Program-made: the position numbers and the translations under genes
Shown: piece after piece, positions 36,050 to 47,900 of the stretch
How positions within the stretch are numbered: the stretch's first letter is position 1
How the letters are laid out: the number at the start of each line of letters is the position of its first letter
Notes under the pieces: generated by a model
Database searches by the model: none
Told to the model about the DNA's origin: nothing
Seen by the model: only the letters and a program-made list of their open reading frames with translations
Source: Bradysia coprophila
Taxonomy: Eukaryota > Arthropoda > Insecta > Diptera > Sciaridae
NCBI RefSeq assembly: GCF_014529535.1
Contig: NW_023503493.1
Coordinates: 12,742,001 to 12,806,000 of the forward strand
Direction: 5' to 3'
Length of the DNA stretch: 64,000 bases

Positions 36050-36261
36050 TACACCAAAAAAATTGTGTTCGAAGTGTCAGATAGAAAAATGGCGTTGTGA
36101 AGTTGGGTGTGTTAAAGTGTTCTGGCTGTCTTTTCTAATCAAAAATCAAGTTTTTATAAATAATTACCAGTGATCAATTGAGTGAATAAAATAGTGTTAA
36201 GTGAGTGGTCAATAATAGTAACGACATTCCTTGTATTGTGGATTATGTGGCATCAGATAAT
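36050..36261 (+). other. Possible non-coding first exon of the FERM gene
   Basis: The sequence ends in a strong donor (GATAAT|GTAAGTAGAG at 36261/36262) and contains no long open frame, as in a 5' UTR exon. The next good acceptor before a coding exon is TCTTTTCATTTTCCAG at 44734-44749, 219 bases before the FERM start codon. Pairing these two is inference; the start of the exon is a guess. Confidence 0.3.
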
Positions 36262-38447
36262 GTAAGTAGAGTAATTCCCTCGTACAAGATCAATGACTTT
36301 TCGTATTAGGAAAAAAAGGTTTTTTAGGGATGGTTTATGTTTGGTGAAAATTTCAATAATAAAGATTAATTTTTCGAGGACAGACTACATTCAACGCAAA
36401 TTTTGCTCAATTTATTGCATAAATCTGCCGTAATTTTGCCAATTGATAAACGTTTCCATAGGTTTTTAGCGAATTAACTGCCCAGACTTGATTATAGTTT
36501 GTTGGTTGTGATGGAATGTGTTTTTTTTATTCATTCATAAATTGGAATGGGGTGGAATATCCGTTGTGGGTGGTAGAGAGATGCTGCTATTTGTGTTGAT
36601 GTATATACCTACCATACCACTTATTTATGAAAGTAGGTCGTTCGGATTTTCAGTCTGTTTAGGGAAGAAAAGTTTTTTTTTCGCATCTTCGTTTCGTTTT
36701 GTTTGAATGAGATATTGAAGTGGGAATGTTAAATATTACGTCGGAGTTGAGTGTTTCGCTTATTTTTTTTTCTTCTTCCAGCTAGATTTCAACCTGTAAA
36801 TTTACGGGTTGTTTAATTGTTAGATTGCAATGTTCATTTGTACTAATGGGACACTTCCCCTTTTTCACTCTAAGTTCTCTTTTTTTAATCAAGAAAATAT
36901 TTTAGTTCAAAACGCACCTCAATTCGATTCAATCAGACAATTTTTTAATTCGATTACTTTTTCAAATGCATTATTGGCAGCGAGCTGATAACAAATCGGA
37001 AAGATTTTTATTTAAACATTTCTGCTGTTACAAAACGTTCTTATCGCATTGAAATATTTTAATTTTGGAGATAGGAACATGTTCTGCTATAATCTTTAAA
37101 TTCGTTAGACTCTTTACATAGTTCACATCGTGATAAGACTAGAACTGATAACGTGTGAACGTTGGTGTTCATACGGCACACACATCAAACAAAACAGAGT
37201 TGATTTCTTTTTCCCCTGAGTCGAATCGGAAACCAATTCTGAGGCATTTATTTATCGTATAACGCATTTTTGTTACTGATGTTGCTGTTGTTGTAAAATT
37301 AATTTCCATTTTCCATTGGTTTATTAATTGATTTTGAATTTTAAATTGGATGTATGGCATATGGTTTTCCTTTTATGCAATACATCCAGTCGGATGTGTG
37401 TTGCTGGTTTCAAATTAAAAAGAAAATTTCAATTTAATAAGTAAATGCCCCCTCAGCCGTTCAATAGTTTTATTTAATTTGCGAATAAAACCACAACCAC
37501 TTACTGTTCGGGAAACAACGCCCGGTTCTTATGTGTAAATGGTTCGGTATATCAATTTACTTTGGCAATCGATATCTGTACAACGCCCGGAGTAAGTGTT
37601 ATAAGCCGTGTGGGAATTTTCAGTAGAATTGAGTTCATTTTGAGATCGGGAACAACCGAACAACGTATAGTCAATTTGAACGTTTAAAACAATTTTTAAG
37701 AAAGTTTGTTCAGAACCAGATGTGATGTGACATTACGCCTGATGTGTCTATGCTATGGTATGTGTATAAGAAGTGTTGGTCATAAAATCCTAAAAATAAT
37801 TTTCGTTCATTTCAATGGCTGCATTCGATATGCATATTATCCATTGTTATTCTCATCAACAAACAAAAGAATGAATCAAAAATAAAAATAAAATTCGATT
37901 CTACGAGAAAGAAAATACACTAAAGTCGTAAAATCCACCAAGTGTGCTACAAAACATTGAACGTTGAATTATGTACGCAGCGCATTCTCAAAAGTCGATA
38001 CACTAGTCCACACCGAAAAGGCAATTTTATTTATGAACTTGTCAGTTATGGAGATGAGAAACGAAATGTAGCAAAAGAACTAAATGAATAAAAAAAAACA
38101 ACAAATCAACACAACAGTTCTTATGGGTATTATTGCCGTTTCTCTGTTTGTGTTTATACTACGCAACCGAAAATAGATGGCAAATTAACAGCTTCAAGCA
38201 ATGCTCTTTATTTGAAATTCATAGAAATTCACACGTCCGACATTGATTACAATTTCGTACATAAATGACTCTGTTTTGCTGGTTCAATAGTATTTCACAC
38301 AGAGACTATTTTTGGTGAAATTCAATCACGAAATTAATTTCAGTTTTACGAACTGTGACGGTATGTCGTTGGACCTAAAGGTTTTCTTTATAGACTGGTA
38401 TGATTATAGTGAAGAAAATATAATTCGGACCAGTTATTTTAACTAGC

Positions 38448-38547
38448 ACGGAGAGTAAATTGAGCTTACGCTTTTTTTTATTCATTTATGAACTTTTGAC
38501 AGATGGCCTACAGATCAGTTAAATTTAACTTTCTTTCACTCTCCGTT
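38448..38547. repeat. Small MITE with ACGGAGAGTRAA ends
   Basis: ACGGAGAGTAAATTG on the left and TTTCACTCTCCGT on the right, about 100 bp in all. Confidence 0.5.
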
Positions 38548-38858
38548 AACACTCTACAAACTGGAATTATGATAGAAAATAAAATATAATTCAGACCACT
38601 TATTTTAACTTGTGTTGCGGGATGTGTCAAAATTGTATATGATTAATGCAAAATGACATGTCCTGCAAGGAACGATATAATTAACTGGTCTTTGGACTTC
38701 TCTTTCTGATCATAACAGTCTATAAACATTATTATACAATGTTAACGAAGATGAAAGACCAAATAATTTTAACTGACCTTTAGGGCAACGGTAGTGAACA
38801 GACCAGTAAATTTTGACCTGTCAAAATTTTCACAGTGAACTTCACCTGACATTAGTCT

Positions 38859-38968
38859 TGATTTCCACTTACGAAAATATCACTTCGTTTACACTTTAGA
38901 CAATAGAAATAGGCGTGATTTAGCTAGACGGAGGAAAAACGGAGTGGTTTTTTTGTAAGTGGAAATCA
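38859..38968. repeat. Small MITE with TGATTTCCACTTAC ends
   Basis: TTGATTTCCACTTACGAAAA pairs with TTTGTAAGTGGAAATCA; an inner ACTTCGTTT/AAACGGAGT pair adds to the stem. Related ends occur in SAFB intron 2 near 6389. Confidence 0.65.
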
Positions 38969-40653
38969 TGCCTTACTGTACGCACCCTTTGAATGACACC
39001 GCATAAGATTTGAAAAGAAAGTTCAAATTTTTATTTGTCGATGCCTTCAAGGCTAATATAACTTGATCGAAAATTCATCTCCGTTAACACCCTTTTGACT
39101 AAAATAACCCCTGAGTTCTGATCCCAAATTTTGATGAGCTTTGCTAGTAATACCCAGCAGTGTATCACACATTCTCATTCCAATATTTCGAGGGCCGAGT
39201 GTTATCGTACGAAATGTCCGAAACTGTATTACGCATTGCTTTTTATTTGTCGATTGTTTTCGTCATTATTATAGGTTAAACAACGAATTGTATCTCAAGA
39301 GGGTTGCTATGTATTATAATGTACACCGAATTTTGCGTGACATAATACGCTAATTTGATTTTAAGTTGGTTCCTAACTTTGCTCACGATGAGAATATAAT
39401 TCGTATATTACAATGAAATTACACAAAGTTTTCGGTTTCGGTTATCGTCTCCTTATGCTTCAACGAAGTATCACCCAAAAAGAAATTGAGATTTATTTGA
39501 GGATGTGGTGCGTGGTTGTATACAGTCTTTGTTAACGGATTCTTTATTGATGAGTGAACGAAACCAATTTTTCTGTGGTTCGCATATCGGTTGTGCTATA
39601 TTTAGTCAGTGTTTGGCTTCCGCCAGTATTATCCATTGACTGGACTGTTTTATTTGGCTTTATGTCGACTGTGAACTGTAAATGTTATGTCACCAAACAT
39701 AACAACGACAATAAATAAAATGTTAGCAAGGAGCCATCTATGGATGTACATTGTACAAGTAAACCAACGTAAAACATTTTCTGCTTGCTTGCAGTTCCAA
39801 CAGAAAATTGATGATGTGCCAAAGTATTAAAAGTTCGAAAAACTTTAAATTAAAGGAGAAAATAGAAAGTAAGAAGAAAACTTCTCGTATAACTTTTCAC
39901 ATTCCCAGGACAACGAACATAAAATTATTTATTCGTGCCTCTACAGTGTATGCATCGGTGCGGCACAATATAATCGTTATTGTCGTAGTACTATTTCCTA
40001 TTTGATGTGTGAAGTGTGGCAGTTATTTACAAGACAAAGCTGATTTAACAGAACGAAGATACATACGACCGTTAATTTTGAGTAATGTCTACACGATATT
40101 ACCTCACACCTTATTAGTGTTATACACATTATCGTCACTATATACAACCCAACACCTCCTATCTGTATATATCTCTATCCGTCTAGATAGCGCATATAAA
40201 TATGAACTACCTATAAATATATACGAGCCATCCATATTGCATCGTCATTCATAAATTTATAAAAATATCTCCCGATTGATGTGTGCGGCAGTTAAAATAA
40301 ACATTACAGAGACGAAGAAAAAAAAATTGTACAAAATCAAAAAATAATAAAAACAAAAATATTATACACTAAACACACCAAAGAGTTTTTAATGCCGAGA
40401 GACTCGATCGTATTTTGGATTCGTTTTCTTCACTACAATTTTTTTTTGGATGTTGTAGTGCTGTTGAATGTTTTTTTATTATTATTTATAAATGAAATCC
40501 AGTCAGTCCCATTTTAGTAGGTAATATAAACTAAACAAGTAATTAGAGATACGCATCCCCCTTTTAGAGTCACTGGTTGAATTGTTTGATGTTTTGGATA
40601 TGTGTCTTATACGAAATTAGTAAATTACTTTGTATTTTCAACGTGTAAATAAA

Positions 40654-41556
40654 CGAAGTTGAAATTTGCCTCCGGGTGCAAATAGTCTTTAATATATTAC
40701 TTGCATCCGGGGCGAATAAGAGACTATTCGCACTCGTGAGCGAATAGTGAATTGCAGACTATTTGCACCTTGTTGCAAGGGTGACACAAATTTGTCTTTC
40801 CTTCTACAAAATGATCTAAGAAATAGGGTTACATTAAAGATGAAATTTTGTTTCTCCGTCTACAAATGGGCATACCATTTAGGTGCGTTAGAGTCAAGTA
40901 TCAAAAATTATTGTACCCGGAACAAATAATGTATTGAAGACTATTGGCACCTTGGGGTAAAAAGGGTACTAAAAACTATTTGCCAGGGACTAATTTAGGT
41001 AAACTATTTTCACTTATTCTTCTAAAATTTTCCAAATTTTTTCAAATTTTCCCAAATGAATTTTCCCTTACGGAAAAGGGCAATAAAATCTCGATCCAAA
41101 TTTGCTTCAGCTGATTCACTCACACAAACAAAACTGGCTATGCACGTTTATACAGTTCTTCCTGTTAATTCCGTAACACTCGTAGTCAGTTGTGTTTGTA
41201 TGTGTGAGCCTCTTACTGTAAGGAAAAATTCAAGAAAATAGTGTAGTCGATAACGCAATTTTCAGTACAAACGTTTACAAGAGTTTTCTGCTTAGATTTC
41301 ACCCAAAAATACTTCTAAAAGTATTCTAACAAGAAGAGACAAGAAGCTATAGCAAAAATACAAATTTCTCTTCTTACTAGGACACATTTGGAACTTTTTT
41401 GGATGAGATATAAGCAGAAGACTCTTGTAAACGTTTTGCGTTATCGACTAGACTAAAATAGGGGGAAGACGTTTTACCAAAAGACTCTCTACTATTTGCC
41501 TCCGAAGACAAATGATGTATTAGAGACTATTTGCACCCTTTGGGCAAATAGCATCT
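40654..41556. mobile_element. Decayed third member of the foldback family
   Basis: The left end begins CGAAGTTGAAATTTGCCTCC, close to the CGAAGTGACTAATGGC end at 48867. Within 40654-40775 are GGTGCAAATAGTC, GACTATTCGCACTCGTGAGC and GACTATTTGCACC. The right end (41497-41556) has ACTATTTGCCTCC, GACTATTTGCACCC and GGGCAAATAGCATC. Here the palindrome core is GCACC/GGTGC. No clean target duplication was found and the arrays are irregular, so it is older than the other two. Confidence 0.6.
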
Positions 41557-41559
41557 ACT

Positions 41560-43910
41560 ACAAATTGGCTGCAATCATTTTGATATCATAAATGTTTAGT
41601 TTCTCTAATAAGAACAAGAACGAAGACGTATACACAGAGGTTCGTTGTTCGTAACAATCACAAATTAGCGTCCCGTCTGAAAGCACTCTAATTGAAAAAC
41701 TGAATCATTTGCATAAATTGCTGGCTGGTTTTGCGTTTGTAAAATGTGCCGACGTTATACAAATCTATTTCTCGTATGACTGTGATAATAATATGCGGAG
41801 AGCTGCTTTATGTACATGTATACGCTCGTTCCCCTTCTATTTAGCACTTCAATTTCTTTCCTCTTGAATGATAAAAGCCAAAATATCGAATTAATTATGG
41901 CAGAGATTGGTTTAATTTGAAAGTGTTATAACACAATAGAATATCGTACCTTGCCCGACGTTGATGATATGATATATAAATTGAAATCAATACACAGACA
42001 GACATATTTGTAATTCAAAAAGTTATTTTTATTTGAAATTTAATCAATGTGACTAGACTTCGAGACGAGTTCAAATATCTGCTAGAATGTCCGTACATTA
42101 GTTATTGACACACTTTTCATTATGGCCATTTCAGAGTTTCCTTCTTAAAAATTTATTTCAATCGATTAAAATGTTAACGAACAGATTAGGCAAACTATAA
42201 GCTGATTGAAGGTGAAAATTCATTGATTTTTGATTTTTTTTAGAAATAAAGGTTCGTTGATTGATAGATTGCTGGTTGGATGGAGACTACCCCAATGGAG
42301 TACATTGTTTCACTTCCACGTTTGGAACGACCTTTAATTCATTGGTTTGAAATATACCTTATATAGCCTCGACAGGTTGAATACCATATTAAGGAGATTG
42401 AAAGAATTAGCTTCCTCGATCTTAGCGGTCGACGATTTGTAACGAAAATTTGATATTTTAAGAGAAATTTTTAGTGAATATTTTGTCGTTGTATGACGCA
42501 CAAACTTGACTCAACTAGAACATCTTTGACGACTTTGAATGTCTTTAGTCACGTCGTGCCAATCATAACTCAACGTAATTCATTTTGATATTAAAACAAT
42601 TTGAAAAGGATGATGATTCACCGAAAATTTTATGATTTTCCGATGAAACTGGGTCTAGCGAATTATAACTGAAATGGGATTGTGGTACCATGGTATTGAA
42701 CAAAATGGGAGGTTTTCGGACGCTGTTTTTAGAGAACGGTTGATTCTCTTTAGGAACAGACCTCTTCAATATATCAAAATTAAGGCATTATGCGGTGATT
42801 CAGTTGTTACCAGAAGCTGAACGGAGTACACTGTACTGGCTGCTCTTATTTCATCAGCCCTTCTATTGAACATGAGTATTGTTCAGTTGGTGAAAAAATT
42901 AGTGAACGCGTGAACATGTCACACTGAATTACATAGAGACCTGTTATTCCTGTTGAAAAATTGACAAAACTCAAGGCATTGTATACAGTCAGAGGCAGTG
43001 AAATTTCAACATGAAACAAAACACTAAAAACAGACTTGTTTATACGGCTGAAGCTGTACGCGCGTAGTAGTGGTAAAACTGTATGAAAACGCGTAAACAG
43101 TTTTGATTGTTTGTTATGAACAGCTGAAGCAAATTGATGCTGAAATTTCTCTACCTTTAACTGTATATTCCTCTTCCAATTGAAATACGTAGACTCTTCG
43201 TCGCAGAGATTAAATTATGTGTTCAGTACTAAATATCCCGATTAATCAAACATGTGACACTATACCCATGTCGCTTTTCCATACCCATGTCAATTGTTTA
43301 TTGAGGCTGTCTGTCTGACTATATGCTGGACGTTCGAAATTAAATTTAATAAAATATTTTCTCGTTAAGGGAACTCGTCACAGCGATGTTTAGGTCAAGC
43401 TTTATCTTCGTGTGAAATCATTTGTGTCTGTTCAAATATGAACACTCGGGATGATACAAATGTTACCGAAATGTGTTTTTCTGGATTACCAGCTGTTTTC
43501 TAAAATTCTCCATTCCATTGGTGTGCCACCAATGCTGGGAGTCCTGGAGTTTTACCGGATCAATTTACGCTTCCTGTTTGTGGTGACTTCCCATTGTTTG
43601 GGTTCTTGTATTGTGTACACCCTAGTGAAAAAGAAATGCTCAAAGTGCCGAAATCAGCAACTTATTTTCTTAAAAGAATTTTAGGAGTGAAGCAAGATGT
43701 TAATCTCGACGAATTGAAGATACTATTTTCACCCGGGTATGTCGTTCATTCCCCTAAAATAGTTGCAATAGAAGGTGCAAAATTCGTAAAAGGAAAATGT
43801 TTCTTGCAACAACTCTCGCATTTACTTTAAAAGGTTAGGAGCCGGCTGAAATGGTTGCAAAATCTGTAAAGAGAAAATGTTTTCGCAACAATTTAAAGGT
43901 CTGCGAAACA
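41560..43910. other. Gene-poor DNA, nothing recognised
   Basis: No coding exon or strong repeat array. Short open frames at 43451-43830 on the plus strand show no familiar motif. A weak direct repeat with GGAAAATGTTTYTTGCAACAA lies at about 43780-43895. Confidence 0.35.
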
Positions 43911-43913
43911 GGG

Positions 43914-44062
43914 TGTATTTTTGAGAAAATGTTTTCCCACATCTTCCAGAATATTTCCATATTTTCCCAAAAATGTTTCGGGAAAATGGAAAATTCTAGG
44001 AAAATGTGATAAAATTCAAGAAAATATGTGGAAACGCTTTCCCAAAAATAGTCCCTGCTGCC
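43914..44062. repeat. TTTTCC-family foldback MITE
   Basis: Left part TGTATTTTTGAGAAAATG and right end TTTCCCAAAAATAGTCCCTG. The interior is alternating TTTTCC and GGAAAA blocks that pair. Clearest of the family together with the copy ending at 53836. Confidence 0.6.
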
Positions 44063-44733
44063 AACCAAAATATTACCCAATGATGATCTCACTCCCCCAA
44101 TTAAAGTTTTCCACAAGACTTTAATTTTCCATTGTTGAAATTATCTCGGAGGCGATTATACACTAATTCAGTTAGAAGTGAAAAACTTTTTTGCCGAAAT
44201 GTACTAACTTATAACCAGTAAATTCAATCACGTCATAAGCTGAACTAATCAATCTATAAATCATAAAAAATGACGTTCAATGATAAAATTAATTATCGTT
44301 AAAGAAGACCTTCAAATCCCTAATCTCTTACTGGTATAGAGTGCGCCATTTATTGCGAATATTTCGGTTTTTATTTTGCTTTTAGATGACATTTTGATGT
44401 ATAATATTATTTGCCGGACGTGCTTGTATGAGAATCATAATTTATATGATTTTTCAATAAAACATCATTTATGTTCATGCCGTTCGGGGATTTCATAGAG
44501 CAGATTTTGCCAATGAATAATGTTGCTGTAGTCGCAAAAAAACATAGAAAATTTTCGTTTAATTTGTATATAAGTATTTAGGCGTTATAGTTAACGAGAC
44601 TAGCAGACAGGGCATTTACCGAATTTACTGAAATTTACTGAACATATTTTCGGTAAATTTACCAATACCTACTAGTAGGATTAGAACAACCGATATTGTA
44701 GAATTGAAAATTTGATTAACCGCAAAAAAAAAT

Positions 44734-44749
44734 TCTTTTCATTTTCCAG
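44734..44749 (+). promoter_or_regulatory. Splice acceptor of the FERM gene 5' UTR exon (candidate)
   Basis: Pyrimidine-rich tract ending TTTTCCAG, 219 bases before the FERM gene ATG. The sequence after it has no competing long frame. Suggests a spliced 5' UTR. Confidence 0.4.
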
Positions 44750-44968
44750 ATGACACTTTTTTGACACTGTCGCATATAACGACGCAGAACTTCCATCACA
44801 TCAACTAGTTTCCCATTTCCGAAAACAGTACCAAACATCACAACGCTTTTCCATTCAAAAGACAACGTCGTTTCGTCAACAAAATTTTTATTTTTGATTT
44901 TCCTTTTTCGTTCGGTTTTTTTCTTTCTTGATATCATTTGAAACGGGAACGGAAAATCTGTTTCAAAA

Positions 44969-47900
44969 ATGTCTTTGGATTCGATGGGACCCACAAAAAC
45001 CGTGCCCGGTTCACGGATGACACATTCCCTAAGCACCCCATCCGGTGTCGATGGTTCGACGCCTCATCGTGGTGGCAAAAAATTGGCGATACGTATACAA
45101 ATGCTTGACGATTCGGTGACTATGTTTCAAGTACAGGTAAGATTATTGTCCATGTTTTTGGTTTATTAGCTAAGAATGTTTGTCGTTTTGTCGTCTCTTT
45201 TTACAACATTTACGTAATGTTTGTCTGTTTCTCTGTTCGTGTATTGTGTACGTTACAAAACTGATTAAGTTTAATTGACCTTTTGATGTCCAGTATTTTA
45301 TGCATCATTATAAAGTTTAAAAGAAACAGAAATAATTAGCTAAGTGTAGAGCGTAATTGGAGAGTTATTTATGAACATTTTTTTTTCATCTCTTCGTTCT
45401 TATCTTTGGCTTCGCATACATCAAGTTCGTAATGTGAGGCAAATTAATATGAAATATTTGCCAAGGCAGGCATGCAGATATCGTTGTTATGCGCGATACT
45501 CCTAATTACTGAAGTCTTTACATAATGTTAGATTATTGGGTGCAGAAGGTCACAGTCGAATGAAGTTGGTACGCAGATCTAGGTTTCTTTGTTCCGAATG
45601 GCTTACCCCAAATATGTGTTACCGTTTTCACTACAGTGCAGGGAGTAAATAATTTCTTGAAACAGCTGGCTTTGATGATTTGATGACCTTGATTTTCCCT
45701 TTGTATTGGTGTGTGTGACAAGTAACACACGATAAATTAATACAGATCGTACTACCAACAATGTAGCCACCAGCTGTTGCCAGATTATACATATCGAAAT
45801 TGTTTACTCCCTGTTGCACCCCATCACTTTTCCATCCAGGGTTGATCCTTCCTTATCGAATACTCGATACTCGAAGGTGTGCTTGAGATTAGTTATCACT
45901 GACTTAGACAGTCTTTCATACCAGTTTCAAGAGAAAAGTTTTGTTTTCTCATTTTGTAGATTTTTGTGCCTGGTGTTTCTGGTTCATCATCGGCCTAATT
46001 AGTCACTTTAAATTTTGCCCTTCCGATTCAACAGCTTCATTCCATGATTAGAAGATGCTCGTGCTGAAATGATATTGTTTGGTAGACATACTAACTTCTA
46101 ACCATTCCTTAACCTGTGAGAAACGGCAAACGTATCCTTCTATAATCGACAAATCTTTGCTTAAAATATTTTCTGATCTTTGATACCAAGTCTTTTACTT
46201 CATTTGTTACAACAAACACCATACAATATAAGATAACACCATTCAGTGCTCATCACTCATTTTTGTCGTCGTTGTCTAGAACAGATGGAAAGCCGTTTCT
46301 GAAAGGTTAATCATAACTATTCTTTCCTTAGTTATACCTACAGTGTAAATTCATCGTATCGTTACGCATAACAGACTTACCGCTTGTGTTATGTTCGAAG
46401 CGTTTTCAGCTTTGGGCAACGATTGTAATTTTCAAATTGTTAAGTCGATTTAACTGAACGTTTTTGTTCATAACACGTCCAGAAAATGTTAAAATTAATC
46501 GACGAACAAAGTGGTTCTATGTTCGTCTGATGTTGTATCCTATTATAAACCGGAATTCAATTCTTGTTGGAAACTAAAGGAATACCAAGAATTTATTATT
46601 TGTTCTAAAGACCCATTCATGTTCCTTTTTGTAACAATTTATGCTGAGCACAAACTACCAGTACGGTATAAGCTTTGTATCCTTGTTGCATGCAATATTA
46701 CATTTAAATCAACTTTATGGTCGAAAATTCCCAGTTTAATTGCACACAAAAAAATGACAAAATATATTAACAAAAGTCAAATGCAACAAATTGCAATTCT
46801 ACCACATGTTTCACCCGCACCATATAAAACCAAAGACAATATGAAGAAGATGACAAAAAAAAAACAACTAAATTTATCTCCCCCATTTAAATATTTTACC
46901 TTCGTTCTCCGATTTCATCATTTCCTGTGTGACGTTGTCTTTTGGAGTGAATTTCGAGATTTAAATTTTGACGATACATTTATAGTATATGAGTTTCATG
47001 TACATAGTATGATGTTGTTCATCGACCGAACCTTTTCATTTATAATTAAAAATTTCATCACGAATTTAATTCATCTCTTTTACGTTCGTGTGTGTGTGTA
47101 TAAGGGTGGTTCAAAAAGCACTTTGTTTGACTTTTTCGGGTAACCATAGGAATTCTGAAATAATTTTTTTTTTCAGAGAAAAGTGAATGAATTGAGACCA
47201 TTGAAGAATTTTAAAAATTCAACTAAATGCCAATTTAACTCCGATTTTGAGGAGTCAACATTTAGCACCTTTTCACATTTTGATTTTGCGATCAATTGCG
47301 ATCGATTCTTGATTTTTTTGTGTGTCAATATTAGTTTCTGGCCATGGCCTTTCAGAATTCCTATGGTTACCAAAGAACATTTTTTCATACAAATTTGAAC
47401 CACCCTAGTAGCATCGAATTGCGACGTATAAAACGATGGATTATTAATGCGTTTCATATGATGTACCTATCCGAATCTAAAAAAAAACGTTTCTTTCAAT
47501 CTAAACGTAGTGGGACTCTCGATATTGACGTGGTGAATTTTAAGTACATAAACTTGTACACAAACTGGTCTACCTACACACCATAAAATCAAAACTGTAA
47601 AAATCATATGACCACATGAATTCAACAGAGTTCTGTAATCTTCTCTCGCATTTAGAAGAAAAAATATTACGGCGACGACGACGACGAAGGTGTTTTTTTT
47701 GTCTTTCTTCCATGTCTTTTCCATGTTTCTTTTAACTTCGATTCGTTCACATTAGTCACATTTACAATACTCTCTGATTGATTTTCAATTATTTAAATTT
47801 ATGCAAAATGCTATCTAGGTGATGAATTTTTCATTTTATTTACTTTATTTGGTTAATACAATGTTTACATTCAGCATAGTTAATCGAAGAAACCACATAC

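Larger units (their letters stand above)
36270..40650. other. Gene-poor DNA, possibly a 5' UTR intron
   Basis: No coding exon recognised across this stretch. Small MITEs at 38448-38547 and 38859-38968 are listed separately. If the first-exon proposal at 36261 is right, this is intron. Confidence 0.4.

Noticed and set aside
46511..47143. 210-codon plus-strand open frame in the FERM intron
   Set aside because: Phe/Lys/Ile/Tyr-rich composition typical of AT-rich non-coding DNA, no domain recognised, no conserved neighbours, and its end runs into a MITE at 47103.
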